The notes: generated by a model from the sequence alone, not told the origin. DNA of 64,000 nt from Streptomyces sp. 378 (GCF_030124145.1 NZ_JASKMS010000002.1:62001-126000), one strand, 5' to 3'; numbered from the stretch's first letter, positions 43,410-51,142 are shown. Numbers and translations: made by a program.

Positions 43410-44267
43410 ATGACCGACCTCTACCCGACCCGCGGTGCCGCCGAGGTGGTGACGCCCCGCCAGGACCCCGTGCTCTGGGGCGAGCCCTCCGAAGACCTGC
43501 GCGGCTTCGAACGGGACGGCTTCCTCACCGTGGACCAGTTGCTCACCCCGACCGAGGTACTGACCTACCGGGACGAACTGAAGCGGCTGATCGCCGATCC
43601 GGCAGTGATCAACGACGAGCGTGCCATCGTCGAACCCTCCTCCAAGGAGATCCGCTCGGTCTTCGAGGTCCATCGCATCAGCGAGGTCTTCGCCCGACTC
43701 GTCCGCGACCCAAGGGTCGTGGACACCGCTCGGCGGATCCTGGGCTCCGACGTGTACGTCCACCAGAGCCGGGTCAACATCAAGCCGGGCTTCGGGGCCA
43801 GTGGCTTCTACTGGCACTCCGACTTCGAGACCTGGCACGCCGAGGACGGCCTGCCCCGGATGCGCACGGTCTCGGTGTCGATCGCGCTGACCGAGAACCG
43901 TGACACCAACGGCAGTCTGATGATCATGCCGGGCTCGCACCGGACCTTCCTCGGCTGCGCCGGAGCCACGCCGAAGGACAACTACAAGCGGTCGCTGCGG
44001 ATGCAGGAAGCGGGTACCCCCTCGCCCTCGGGGCTGACCGAGATGGCCGTCGAGCACGGCATCAAGCTCTTCACCGGCCCCGCCGGCTCGGCCACCTGGT
44101 TCGACTGCAACTGCATGCACGGATCCGGGGACAACATCACTCCCTACCCGCGCAGCAACGTCTTCATCGTCTTCAACAGCGTCGACAACCAAGCGGTGGA
44201 ACCCTTCGCCGCGCCGGTGCGGCGACCGGAGTTCATCGCGGCCCGCGACTTCCTGCCGGTGAAGTAG
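43410..44267 (+). CDS. ectD: EctD, ectoine 5-hydroxylase
   Basis: This 285-residue Fe(II)/2-oxoglutarate dioxygenase converts ectoine to 5-hydroxyectoine. The EctD signature GFYWHSDFETWHAEDGLPRM carries iron ligands His136 and Asp138; the third ligand His237 lies in CNCMHGSGDN, and the 2-oxoglutarate-binding Arg in YPRSNVF. It is nearly full length. It lies 1 bp after ectC and belongs to the same operon. Without a working EctC it would depend on ectoine taken up from outside or made by another locus. Confidence 0.95.
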   Translation: MTDLYPTRGAAEVVTPRQDPVLWGEPSEDLRGFERDGFLTVDQLLTPTEVLTYRDELKRLIADPAVINDERAIVEPSSKEIRSVFEVHRISEVFARLVRDPRVVDTARRILGSDVYVHQSRVNIKPGFGASGFYWHSDFETWHAEDGLPRMRTVSVSIALTENRDTNGSLMIMPGSHRTFLGCAGATPKDNYKRSLRMQEAGTPSPSGLTEMAVEHGIKLFTGPAGSATWFDCNCMHGSGDNITPYPRSNVFIVFNSVDNQAVEPFAAPVRRPEFIAARDFLPVK

Positions 44268-44386
44268 CTTCTCCCCCGGCAGTCCCAGGCACGGGGTTCG
44301 ACAGGGGCGACGGGCGGATGCCTTCCGGGCGTGCGCGGCCCTTGAGGGCCTCCCCTTCGGCCGGGCCGGGGGGCGCCACCGCCCGT

Positions 44387-44509
44387 GTCCGCACGGCCGC
44401 CCTCATCACGGCCCTGCGGACCGCGTGCGTCGCCGTGGGTCACACCGGTGGCCGACAGGAACTGATCCGTACCGTGCACCGCCGGGGCTACCCGTTCGTG
44501 GCCCCGGCG
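44387..44509 (+). pseudogene. Remnant of a winged-helix regulator C-terminus
   Basis: About 41 codons read ALITALRTACVAVGHTGGRQ then ELIRTVHRRGYPFVAP, the recognition helix and wing of an OmpR/SARP-like winged helix (typically ...LIRTVRRRGYRFVA). There is no start or N-terminal domain, and the frame runs into the STAS gene end. Decayed regulator fragment. Confidence 0.55.
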
Positions 44510-44519
44510 ACGGCCGCAG

Positions 44520-44957
44520 TCAGGAGATGTCCCCCAGAGCCAGATGGGAGGTCAGACCGGCTCGGTCGGCAGCGGATCGGAGCACCGGGCTGGCGCTGGT
44601 GAACAGCACGTCGACATCAGCCAGGGGCAGGGTCTGGCGAAGGGCCAGCAACGTGTAGAGCCCTGGGGTGTCACAGAAGGTGATCCCGGACAGGTTCAGC
44701 ACCAGCAAGCGTGCGGTCGAGTGGGCGGCGATTACGGTCAGATCCTCACGCAGTACCGGCGCGGTGTCGGCATCGAGATCTCCCGTGAGGTGCAACACCA
44801 GTCGCGGCGGAGCCCCTTCTCCGACCTCCCGATGGACGGACAGTCTCGACGACAATGCCGTCTCCTGGGGCTCTTGCGGCAAGGTCGACTCGTCGCCACC
44901 CACCGGCGCGGCATCGACTGTCTCGTCATCTTGCGGGGCGGGGTGAGGTGGTGGCAT
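44520..44957 (-). CDS. STAS-domain anti-anti-sigma factor
   Basis: In this 145-residue protein, residues ~35-145 form a STAS domain: LVLHLTGDLDADTAPVLRED, LLVLNLSGITFCDTPGLYTL, LFTSASPVLRSAADRAGL. The site phosphorylated in SpoIIAA/RsbV (usually DS) is here Asp-Thr-Pro (DTPGL), so phospho-regulation would use Thr or be lost. It is the natural substrate class for the PP2C phosphatases in this window. I prefer the ATG at 44957 (GGAAAG upstream) to the one at 44981. A dyad operator is 88 bp upstream. Confidence 0.88.
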   Translation of the reverse strand: MPPPHPAPQDDETVDAAPVGGDESTLPQEPQETALSSRLSVHREVGEGAPPRLVLHLTGDLDADTAPVLREDLTVIAAHSTARLLVLNLSGITFCDTPGLYTLLALRQTLPLADVDVLFTSASPVLRSAADRAGLTSHLALGDIS

Positions 44958-45044
44958 CGGCTTTCCGGATCGGCTCGGCAACAGTTGCCGACCAGGCTTC
45001 CCGGCGCTCCAGGAAGCACCAGCAGTGCCTCCACGCGGTCATCT

Positions 45045-45057
45045 TTGCACAGGGCAA
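45045..45057. promoter_or_regulatory. Dyad operator copy 7 (TTGCACAGGGCAA)
   Basis: Exact reverse complement of the copy at 28187. It lies 88 bp upstream of the STAS gene start. Confidence 0.6.
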
Positions 45058-45202
45058 AGACCACATCAACCTTCTGCGGAAAGTTTTCGACCCACAGGGT
45101 CGACCCCTCTTCCAGGAGGTCGCCCCACCGAACTCGCCGCCTCGCGGATCACGCCCCCACGCCCACGTCACGCCGCCTGCGGGGGTGCCGACCGAAACCC
45201 GA

Positions 45203-45910
45203 TCAACAGGGGCCGTCCCGTCGGCGGGTGGACGGGACGGTCATCCGGTAGGAGCGCACGACCGCGACGACCGTTGCCGCAGCGAGAGCGGCCACCCACC
45301 CGGTGAGGCCGAGCAGCGCACGCAACGCCCCCAGGCCCGACCCGACACCGCGCGGCGGTACCCGTCCCTGTGGGTCGTAGACGACGGCAAGGGCGTCGCC
45401 GGGGCGGGTGGCCTGCCCACATCCGCGCCAGACTCGTACCGCCAGAGGCACCCCGCGCCGGTCGGCCACGGAACAGAGATAGCGGCCACGGCCTCCCCGC
45501 TCCACCCCGGCGTCCCGCACCGACGTCACCACCACGGACTGCACCCGGCCCTGTTCCGCCAGGACGACGCCGGCGGCGGCCTGCGGCGCCTGCGCCGCCA
45601 GGCTCACCGCGAGCACGACGACGACGCCCACCAGCGCCCGGCCCGCCCGCACCACGATCAGGTGGACAGCGAGAGCGAGCGCACACACCAGGCCGACCGC
45701 GCCGTCGGTCAGCTCGGGACGCCCCGTCCAGGCGCCGAGGACAGACGTGCCGACGATGCCCAAGACGGCCGACAGGGCCACGAACACGCCCTCTGCGACC
45801 AGCCACCACGGCGGGAAGCCGACGAACTCGGCAGGCCCCCACACGGTGGCCCGCACATGCGCCATCAGCTGGGGCTCGACCTCGCGTGGCGAGCGACGCC
45901 ACCAGCGCAT
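45203..45910 (-). CDS. Uncharacterised four-helix membrane protein
   Basis: This 235-residue protein has membrane helices at about residues 33-62, 70-88, 92-113 and 195-218. A soluble extracytoplasmic loop between the last two contains RYLCSVADRRGVPLAVRVWR then GCGQATRPGDALAVVYDPQG, a beta-rich stretch like DUF3592-type proteins. Family assignment is uncertain. GGAAGG lies 13 bases before the ATG. A perfect dyad operator is 71 bp upstream. Confidence 0.65.
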   Translation of the reverse strand: MRWWRRSPREVEPQLMAHVRATVWGPAEFVGFPPWWLVAEGVFVALSAVLGIVGTSVLGAWTGRPELTDGAVGLVCALALAVHLIVVRAGRALVGVVVVLAVSLAAQAPQAAAGVVLAEQGRVQSVVVTSVRDAGVERGGRGRYLCSVADRRGVPLAVRVWRGCGQATRPGDALAVVYDPQGRVPPRGVGSGLGALRALLGLTGWVAALAAATVVAVVRSYRMTVPSTRRRDGPC

Positions 45911-45980
45911 GCGTCACTCACCCTTCCCGTCCCTGTGCGGACCTCCCGTGCCTGTGGGGAGAACCGCGTTCGCATTTTTC

Positions 45981-45993
45981 TTGCATTATGCAA
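45981..45993. promoter_or_regulatory. Dyad operator copy 8 (TTGCATTATGCAA)
   Basis: Identical to the copy at 47625 and the reverse complement of the one at 38667. It lies 71 bp upstream of the membrane-protein gene and 98 bp downstream of the MarR stop codon. Confidence 0.65.
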
Positions 45994-46090
45994 AACGCAG
46001 CGGACTCCGTGAAGAGCGGGAAGGGCGGAAAGGTCCGCCCTTGGACCAGCGCGGCTTTCGACCGGCGCGGGGCGAAGGCGGCCGGGTGAC

Positions 46091-46627
46091 TTACGCCTCG
46101 CGGGCCGCTGCCGCGTCCGCTCCCCAGCCGAGCGGATGCGGCTCCGGATCGTCCGCATCGGGAGCGGGCGGCTCCCCTCCCGCCTCGTTGAAGGCGCCCA
46201 ACGCCTCGACGAGCGCCAGTCGCTGTGTCGGCCTGAGCCGTGCGACGATCCCGGCGATCTCCTCACGTCGCCGGGCGGTGACCTCCTCGACGGTGCGCCG
46301 CCCCTCCTCGGTCAGCTGCAGCAGGGTCTCGCGGCGGTTGCCGGGGTTGGTCTGGCGGTCGGCGAGCCCGGCGGCGATGAGCCGGTCCACCATGCGCATG
46401 GCCGTCGAGGGTGCCACCTGGAGCAGGTCTGCCAGGGCGACCAGTTTGGTCGCCCCGCGGCTGGAGAGCACGACGAGCATCCGGAACTGCGCGAGGGTCA
46501 CTCTCTCCTCGACCGCGGCGATCGAGCGGGCGGAGACGGCCACCAACAACCGGGACGCGGTCAGCACCGCTCGGGTGACCTCGTCGACATCGTCCATCGC
46601 CCCCACTGGGGTCTCGTGCTGCGGCAT
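46091..46627 (-). CDS. MarR family transcriptional regulator
   Basis: This 178-residue winged-helix repressor has RVTLAQFRMLVVLSSRGATK (helix 2/3), LADLLQVAPSTAMRMVDRLI (recognition helix) and a wing LADRQTNPGNRRETLLQLTE. AAAGGA precedes the ATG. Downstream on the same strand, 181 bp away, is the membrane-protein gene with a perfect dyad in front of it. MarR proteins bind palindromes of about this size, which makes this the first candidate for the regulator of the ten dyads. No ligand is predicted. Confidence 0.92.
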   Translation of the reverse strand: MPQHETPVGAMDDVDEVTRAVLTASRLLVAVSARSIAAVEERVTLAQFRMLVVLSSRGATKLVALADLLQVAPSTAMRMVDRLIAAGLADRQTNPGNRRETLLQLTEEGRRTVEEVTARRREEIAGIVARLRPTQRLALVEALGAFNEAGGEPPAPDADDPEPHPLGWGADAAAAREA

Positions 46628-46657
46628 ACGTCCTTTGTATCGCGCCGAAGCACCTGC

Positions 46658-46977
46658 TCACTCACATGTCGCGAACAGATTTTCCCTTCTCATGACCATG
46701 GAAGGGTAGCCGGGGTATGGCGGCGTCGTCGTGTGGAGGTCCTGTGGTGTGCCGTAGGAGGTCCTCCCGCAAGGCTTCGAGAGCCGGCTGCGCGTCGAAT
46801 GCTGATCAGGAACGCCCGGTCGGCGAGCGGGTAGAGGCCCTTGCTCATCCCGGGCGTCACTGACGCCGTCGGTGTACAGCAGGTGCCGCCAGGCTGGAAG
46901 TGGACCCGGTAGGGCTCGGGCCCCTCCGTACCGTGGACCCCGCACCGAGCGGCAGCGCATAGGCGGGCGGCCTCGGG
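46658..46977 (-). pseudogene. C-terminal remnant of a PP2C phosphatase
   Basis: Two frames together give VHGTEGPEPYRVHFQPGG and LLYTDGVSDARDEQG, homologous to ESPAPYRVDFAPGEQ and LLYTDGVTEARDEEG of the intact phosphatase at 26615. The membrane part and most of the catalytic domain are missing, and at least one frameshift is present. A dyad operator precedes it (47008), as in the intact copy. Confidence 0.82.
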
Positions 46978-47007
46978 AGCCGTCTTCCCCATCCGACGCC
47001 CGCATAT

Positions 47008-47020
47008 TTGGACTATGCAA
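47008..47020. promoter_or_regulatory. Dyad operator copy 9 (TTGGACTATGCAA)
   Basis: Positioned between the PP2C remnant (minus) and the nitroreductase gene (plus, 51 bp downstream), as copy 3 is in the duplicate module. Confidence 0.55.
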
Positions 47021-47070
47021 TGGTTGAGGTCGAAGACCGGCACCTCCGACGACACTCCTGGAAGGCTACG

Positions 47071-47592
47071 ATGCCCCACAGAGAGACCCCCGAGACCAGA
47101 TCCCCCCTCCCGACCGGCTGGCGGCGCCTGGCCGCGCGGGCACCACTCTTCCTTTTCCGTGTCGGGCTCGGGCCGGTTCTCGGCAAGCGGTTCCTCCTTC
47201 TGCACCACGTCGGGCGCAGGACGGGTCTCGACCGCCACGTCGTCCTCGAGGTCGTGTCACGTGAGGCCGTGCCCCCCGGCTGGACCGTCGCCTCCGGCTT
47301 CGGTCCCGGCTCGGACTGGTACCGCAACCTGCGCGCGCAGCCGAAGACCGTGGTCCAGGTCGGCAACCGCCATCACGCGGTCACCGCCCGCTTCCTCTCC
47401 CCCGACGACGGCGCCCGGATCATGGCGGACTACTCCCGCCGGCATCCCCGCACGGCCCGCCGCCTCTGCGCGTTCATGGGCCTGCCCGCCGACGGCAGCG
47501 AGACGTCGTTTCGCGACGCCGGCCGGGCCATACCGTTCGTCCGCCTCGAAACTGCCGATGGGCCCCGCCCGCAGAGCCGCGGACGTAGGTGA
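47071..47592 (+). CDS. F420-dependent (DDN family) nitroreductase-type protein
   Basis: This 173-residue protein has the split beta-barrel of deazaflavin-dependent nitroreductases: GPVLGKRFLLLHHVGRRTGL, then VASGFGPGSDWYRNLRAQPK and VQVGNRHHAVTARFLS. Family members use reduced F420 to reduce quinones or nitro compounds and protect from oxidative stress. GGAAGG lies 6 bases before the ATG. It is flanked by two dyad operators (51 bp upstream and 33 bp downstream). A gutted paralogue with the same flanks lies at 27854. Confidence 0.88.
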   Translation: MPHRETPETRSPLPTGWRRLAARAPLFLFRVGLGPVLGKRFLLLHHVGRRTGLDRHVVLEVVSREAVPPGWTVASGFGPGSDWYRNLRAQPKTVVQVGNRHHAVTARFLSPDDGARIMADYSRRHPRTARRLCAFMGLPADGSETSFRDAGRAIPFVRLETADGPRPQSRGRR

Positions 47593-47624
47593 CCTCCTGG
47601 GCCACACGGACTGGCGATCTTATT

Positions 47625-47637
47625 TTGCATTATGCAA
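47625..47637. promoter_or_regulatory. Dyad operator copy 10 (TTGCATTATGCAA)
   Basis: It lies inside a 33-bp block (47610-47642) shared with 28172-28204. Perfect palindrome around a central T. Confidence 0.6.
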
Positions 47638-47903
47638 TGATCCTAGGGGGCCGAGTCGACGGCCGGTCGCCGTTTCGGCGCCCAGGAGTGAAGTTGGCAC
47701 GCTTGATGTGGCACGGAACAGCACACTGGCCGTCGGCAGGCCCTCACCCGAACCGGCCAGAAGGGGAAGCGGCGGGCACTGCGCCCCCGCCCGAGCCCAC
47801 CGGCCCACCGGACCCGAGAGCGTCCGGCTGAAGTGCGCCACGCAGGGACTGCGGCCCGGCCCCTGAGCGAAGCCATATGAGGACTCCCGGCCCAAGGCCG
47901 AGG

Positions 47904-47947
47904 GAGGGTCCGTGCACACCCCGCGCCTTGGTTGTGGACGGACCCTC
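47904..47947. repeat. 10-bp hairpin in the region upstream of nhaA
   Basis: GAGGGTCCGT at 47904-47913 pairs with ACGGACCCTC at 47938-47947; inner GCAC/GTGG can add pairs. It may terminate transcription from the nitroreductase gene. Confidence 0.45.
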
Positions 47948-48020
47948 TCGTGGTGCATGGCGGCAGATGAGAGGCCGCCTGGTGTGGTCACGTTGCAGGC
48001 GGTTAGGGTGTTCGGAAGGC

Positions 48021-48080
48021 GTCAGCGGCCCGCTCGAAGCAGGCGCCGCACGCTGGGTGTGCCGGGAAGTCTGGTCGGCG
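48021..48080 (+). promoter_or_regulatory. Candidate structured leader upstream of nhaA
   Basis: It shares with 49553-49613 an initial GTCAGCG and, 36-37 bases later, GTGTGCCGGGAAG-CTGGTCGGCG (one mismatch). CAGCG at its 5' end can pair with CGCTG at 48051-48055, and GCCG with CGGC can close the conserved loop. The same element before two Na+/H+ antiporters suggests a cation-sensing leader. It ends 46 bp before the start codon. Confidence 0.55.
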
Positions 48081-48126
48081 TCGAAGGGGCACATGCCCTC
48101 ATGCCGATGCCCCGGAGGTCCGTCTG

Positions 48127-49443
48127 ATGGCTGCTGCCCCGCGCGAGCGTTCCACCTTCCTCGGCCTTCTGCCGTGGCCGGAGCGGGCGGCGGTGGCCCA
48201 GGCCCTGCGGACGGAGACAGTCGGCGGACTGGTCCTGCTGGCCGCGGCTGTGGTGGCGCTGGCGTGGGCGAACACTCCATGGAGCGGCACCTACGAGAAG
48301 ATCCGCGATTTCCACTTCGGCATCGGCGCGCTCGGCCTCGACCTGTCGGTTCAGCACTGGACCGCCGATGGTCTGCTCAGCGTCTTCTTCCTGGTCGCGG
48401 GTATCGAGCTGAAACGCGAGCTGGTCGTGGGCTCGCTGCGTACGCCCGCCACGGCCGCGCTGCCGGTCGTCGCAGCGCTGTGCGGCATGCTGGTGCCGGC
48501 TGCCGTGTACGCGGCCACCGCCGAGGTCGGCGGAGGCAGCCTGGAGGGCTGGGCCGTGCCCATGGCCACCGACATCGCCTTCGCCCTCGCGGTCCTGGCC
48601 GTCCTCAGCACCCACCTGCCCTCCGCCCTCCGCGCCTTCCTGCTCACCCTCGCCGTCGTCGACGACCTCGGCGCGATCCTCGTCATCGCGGTCTTCTTCC
48701 CCAGTGATCTGAACTTCCCCGCCCTCGGCGGAGCCGTCGCCGGACTGGTCGTCTTCTCCATACTCCAGCGGTACCGCGTACGTGGCTGGTGGTGGTACGT
48801 ACCGCTCGGCATCACCATCTGGGCCCTGATGTACAACGGAGGCGTCCACGCCACCGTCGCCGGGGTGGCCATGGGCCTCATCCTGCGCACCACCCTCGAC
48901 AAGGGCGAGGACGCCTCCCCCGCCGAGCGGACCTCCCACCTGCTGCACCCGGTCTCGGCGGGAGTGGCCGTACCCCTCTTCGCTCTCTTCGCCGCTGGCG
49001 TCGCGGTCTCCACCAGGTCGCTGGGCGAGGTGTTCACCCAACCGGAGCCGCTCGGCGTGATGCTCGGCCTGGTCGCCGGAAAGACCCTTGGCATCTTCGC
49101 GGGCACCTACCTCGCCGCGCGCTTCACCCGGGCCCGCCTCAACCCCGACCTGGCCTGGGCCGATGTGTTCGCCCTCGCGGTGCTCGCCGGGATCGGTTTC
49201 ACCGTCGCCCTGCTGATCGGCGAACTCGCCTTCCCCGACCCGGCCGCAGCCGAGCGCATCAAGGCCGCTGTGCTGCTCGCCTCCCTGATCGCCGCGGCCG
49301 TTGCGGCGCTGCTGGTCAAGCGCCGCAACGGGATCTACCGCCGCTTGTGGGAGGAAGAGACGCGGGATGAGGACGCCGACGGGATCCCCGACATCTACCA
49401 GCGGAGCAGCCCCGGCCGCGGCAACGTCACGGGCGACGGCTGA
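48127..49443 (+). CDS. nhaA: NhaA Na+/H+ antiporter
   Basis: This 438-residue inner-membrane antiporter expels Na+ or Li+ in exchange for protons. NhaA hallmarks are FFLVAGIELKREL, ATDIAFAL with Asp149, and the ion-binding pair Asp179-Asp180 in LAVVDDLGAI, with about 12 helices. The C-terminal tail (DADGIPDIYQRSS) is hydrophilic. GGAGG is 7 bases upstream. Transcription presumably runs through the conserved leader element. Confidence 0.95.
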   Translation: MAAAPRERSTFLGLLPWPERAAVAQALRTETVGGLVLLAAAVVALAWANTPWSGTYEKIRDFHFGIGALGLDLSVQHWTADGLLSVFFLVAGIELKRELVVGSLRTPATAALPVVAALCGMLVPAAVYAATAEVGGGSLEGWAVPMATDIAFALAVLAVLSTHLPSALRAFLLTLAVVDDLGAILVIAVFFPSDLNFPALGGAVAGLVVFSILQRYRVRGWWWYVPLGITIWALMYNGGVHATVAGVAMGLILRTTLDKGEDASPAERTSHLLHPVSAGVAVPLFALFAAGVAVSTRSLGEVFTQPEPLGVMLGLVAGKTLGIFAGTYLAARFTRARLNPDLAWADVFALAVLAGIGFTVALLIGELAFPDPAAAERIKAAVLLASLIAAAVAALLVKRRNGIYRRLWEEETRDEDADGIPDIYQRSSPGRGNVTGDG

Positions 49444-49552
49444 TGAGGACGGCCCTAGGAGCACGGGATCTCGCCGATCCTCGCCCCTTCGTGACCACGG
49501 ACAGGCCGGATTCCGGCAATGCCGAGGGCGCCGGAGTGTGTATCGGGTACCT

Positions 49553-49613
49553 GTCAGCGCAGTGCAAGGAACGTGTAGGGTCCCCACTGGTGTGCCGGGA
49601 AGCCTGGTCGGCG
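49553..49613 (+). promoter_or_regulatory. Second copy of the antiporter leader element
   Basis: Matches 48021-48080 at both conserved blocks with nearly the same spacing (37 versus 36 bases). The 5' CAG can pair with CTG just before the second block. It ends 40 bp before the CPA1 antiporter start. Confidence 0.55.
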
Positions 49614-49653
49614 ATATGAGGACAAGTCTCTTCGTCGAGCGGGGGTTTCGGTC

Positions 49654-50895
49654 ATGGTTCTTGTCGTGGTCTTCGGGGTGGCGCTGCTGATCGCGGTGCT
49701 GCTGTCGGGGCTCGCCGCCCGGACCGTCCTGTCCACCTCGTTCCTCTTCCTGGTCGGCGGGGCGCTCGTCAGTGACGGCTTCCTCGGGCTGATCCACATC
49801 ACGCCGGACAGCGACATCGTGTCCGTCACGGCCGATCTGGCGCTGTTCGCGGTGCTGTTCACCGACGGCATGCACGTCTCCTTCCCCAAGCTGCGGGAGA
49901 ACTGGCGCAACCCGGCCCGCGCGCTCGCGCTGGGCATGCCGCTGGCGTTCGTCGGCATGGCGCTGATCACGCACTACCTGGTGGGCCTGGACTGGACGAC
50001 GTCCTTCCTGGTCGGCGCCGTCCTCGCGCCGACCGACCCGGTGTTCGCCTCGGCGATCGTCGGGCGCAAGGAAGTCCCGTCAAAGCTGCGGCAGTTGCTG
50101 AACGTGGAGAGCGGTATCAACGACGGGCTCGCTCTGCCGCTGGTCCTCATTCTCATCGCCGCGGCCGGTCCGACCTCCGGGCACGCCGAGGCGTCCCCGG
50201 GGAAGATCGCGCTGGAGCTGGTCCTCGGACTCGTCTTCGGCCTCGTACTCCCCTTCGTGGTGATCGAACTCGTCCGGTTCCGCCTGTTGGGCGCCGAGCC
50301 CAAGCTGCAGCCGTTGCTGCCCCTGGCGATCGGCGTGATTCTGTACGCGACCTGCCACCTCACACACGCCAACCCCTACCTCGCCGCGTTTTCCGCGGGT
50401 GCGGTGCTCACCGCCCGCTCACCGGAGGCGAAGAAGGCGTTCGAGCCGCTCGGGGAGGCGCTGGCGGAGCTGGCCAAGTTCGCGGCGCTGCTGGTCTTCG
50501 GCGCACTGCTGACACCGCAGCTCTTCGGCGACCTGTCCTTCGGCGGCTACGTCGCGGTGGTCCTGGCCATCCTGCTGATCCGGCCGGCCTCCCTGCTGTT
50601 GTCGCTGCTTGGCACCCGCTTCACCCGTCGGGAGAAGCTGGTCGCGGCCTGGTTCGGGCCGAAGGGCTTCGCGTCGGTGGTGTACGGGCTGCTCGTGCTG
50701 CAGGCCGGGATCCCACATGGCGGGACGGCGTTCACACTCATCGCCGTGTGCATCGCCTTCTCGATCATCGCGCACAGCTCGACCGACGTGCCGATCGCCC
50801 GCATGTTCCGCGTCGAGGACCTCGCCGGAATCCCCGCAGGACGCGAGGACACCGACGAGCACTCCAAGGAGCCCCCCGCAGACGCCCGCCGATGA
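49654..50895 (+). CDS. CPA1 family Na+/H+ antiporter
   Basis: This 413-residue protein has about 12 helices. Motifs are LVGAVLAPTDPVFASAIVG and the ND pair in VESGINDGLALPL, plus GPKGFASVVYGLLVLQAG in the C-terminal half. It differs in sequence from the CPA1 protein at 23.4 kb and lacks its TrkA_C domain. It lies 210 bp after nhaA and has its own copy of the leader element, so the two are probably controlled in parallel. Confidence 0.9.
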   Translation: MVLVVVFGVALLIAVLLSGLAARTVLSTSFLFLVGGALVSDGFLGLIHITPDSDIVSVTADLALFAVLFTDGMHVSFPKLRENWRNPARALALGMPLAFVGMALITHYLVGLDWTTSFLVGAVLAPTDPVFASAIVGRKEVPSKLRQLLNVESGINDGLALPLVLILIAAAGPTSGHAEASPGKIALELVLGLVFGLVLPFVVIELVRFRLLGAEPKLQPLLPLAIGVILYATCHLTHANPYLAAFSAGAVLTARSPEAKKAFEPLGEALAELAKFAALLVFGALLTPQLFGDLSFGGYVAVVLAILLIRPASLLLSLLGTRFTRREKLVAAWFGPKGFASVVYGLLVLQAGIPHGGTAFTLIAVCIAFSIIAHSSTDVPIARMFRVEDLAGIPAGREDTDEHSKEPPADARR

Positions 50896-51142
50896 CCTCG
50901 CCGAGCCATGACCGACGCGTGCCCGTCCAGGCCGCCGCACCGGAGACGGTCCCTCGTGGTGCGTGAACCTGCCGCCCTTGACGGGTCCTCAACCGGGACG
51001 AGTACGGCCCGAACGCGCAGACGACGCTCGGCATGCCCCTCTTGCCCGCTCCAGCGGCGCGGCGCTGCGACTCCGTGCCCCCCACGTCGCCGTCCTCAGC
51101 GCCACGTCCTGTCGTAGAGTGCGCCGCCACACAAGGAGAACC

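Larger units (their letters stand above)
47593..48126. other. 534-bp gap holding a dyad, a hairpin and the nhaA leader
   Basis: No gene is supported. It contains dyad copy 10 (47625), the CGACGGCCGGTCG block shared with 28221 (here 47657-47669), a 10-bp hairpin (47904-47947) and the conserved antiporter leader element (48021-48080). Confidence 0.5.

Noticed and set aside
28172..47642. Similar peptides such as WRSVFALCND and WRSYFALCND at dyad copies
   Set aside because: The peptide likeness comes from the conserved DNA dyad read in one frame (TTTGCATTATGCAATGAT gives FALCND). There is no surrounding coding signal.
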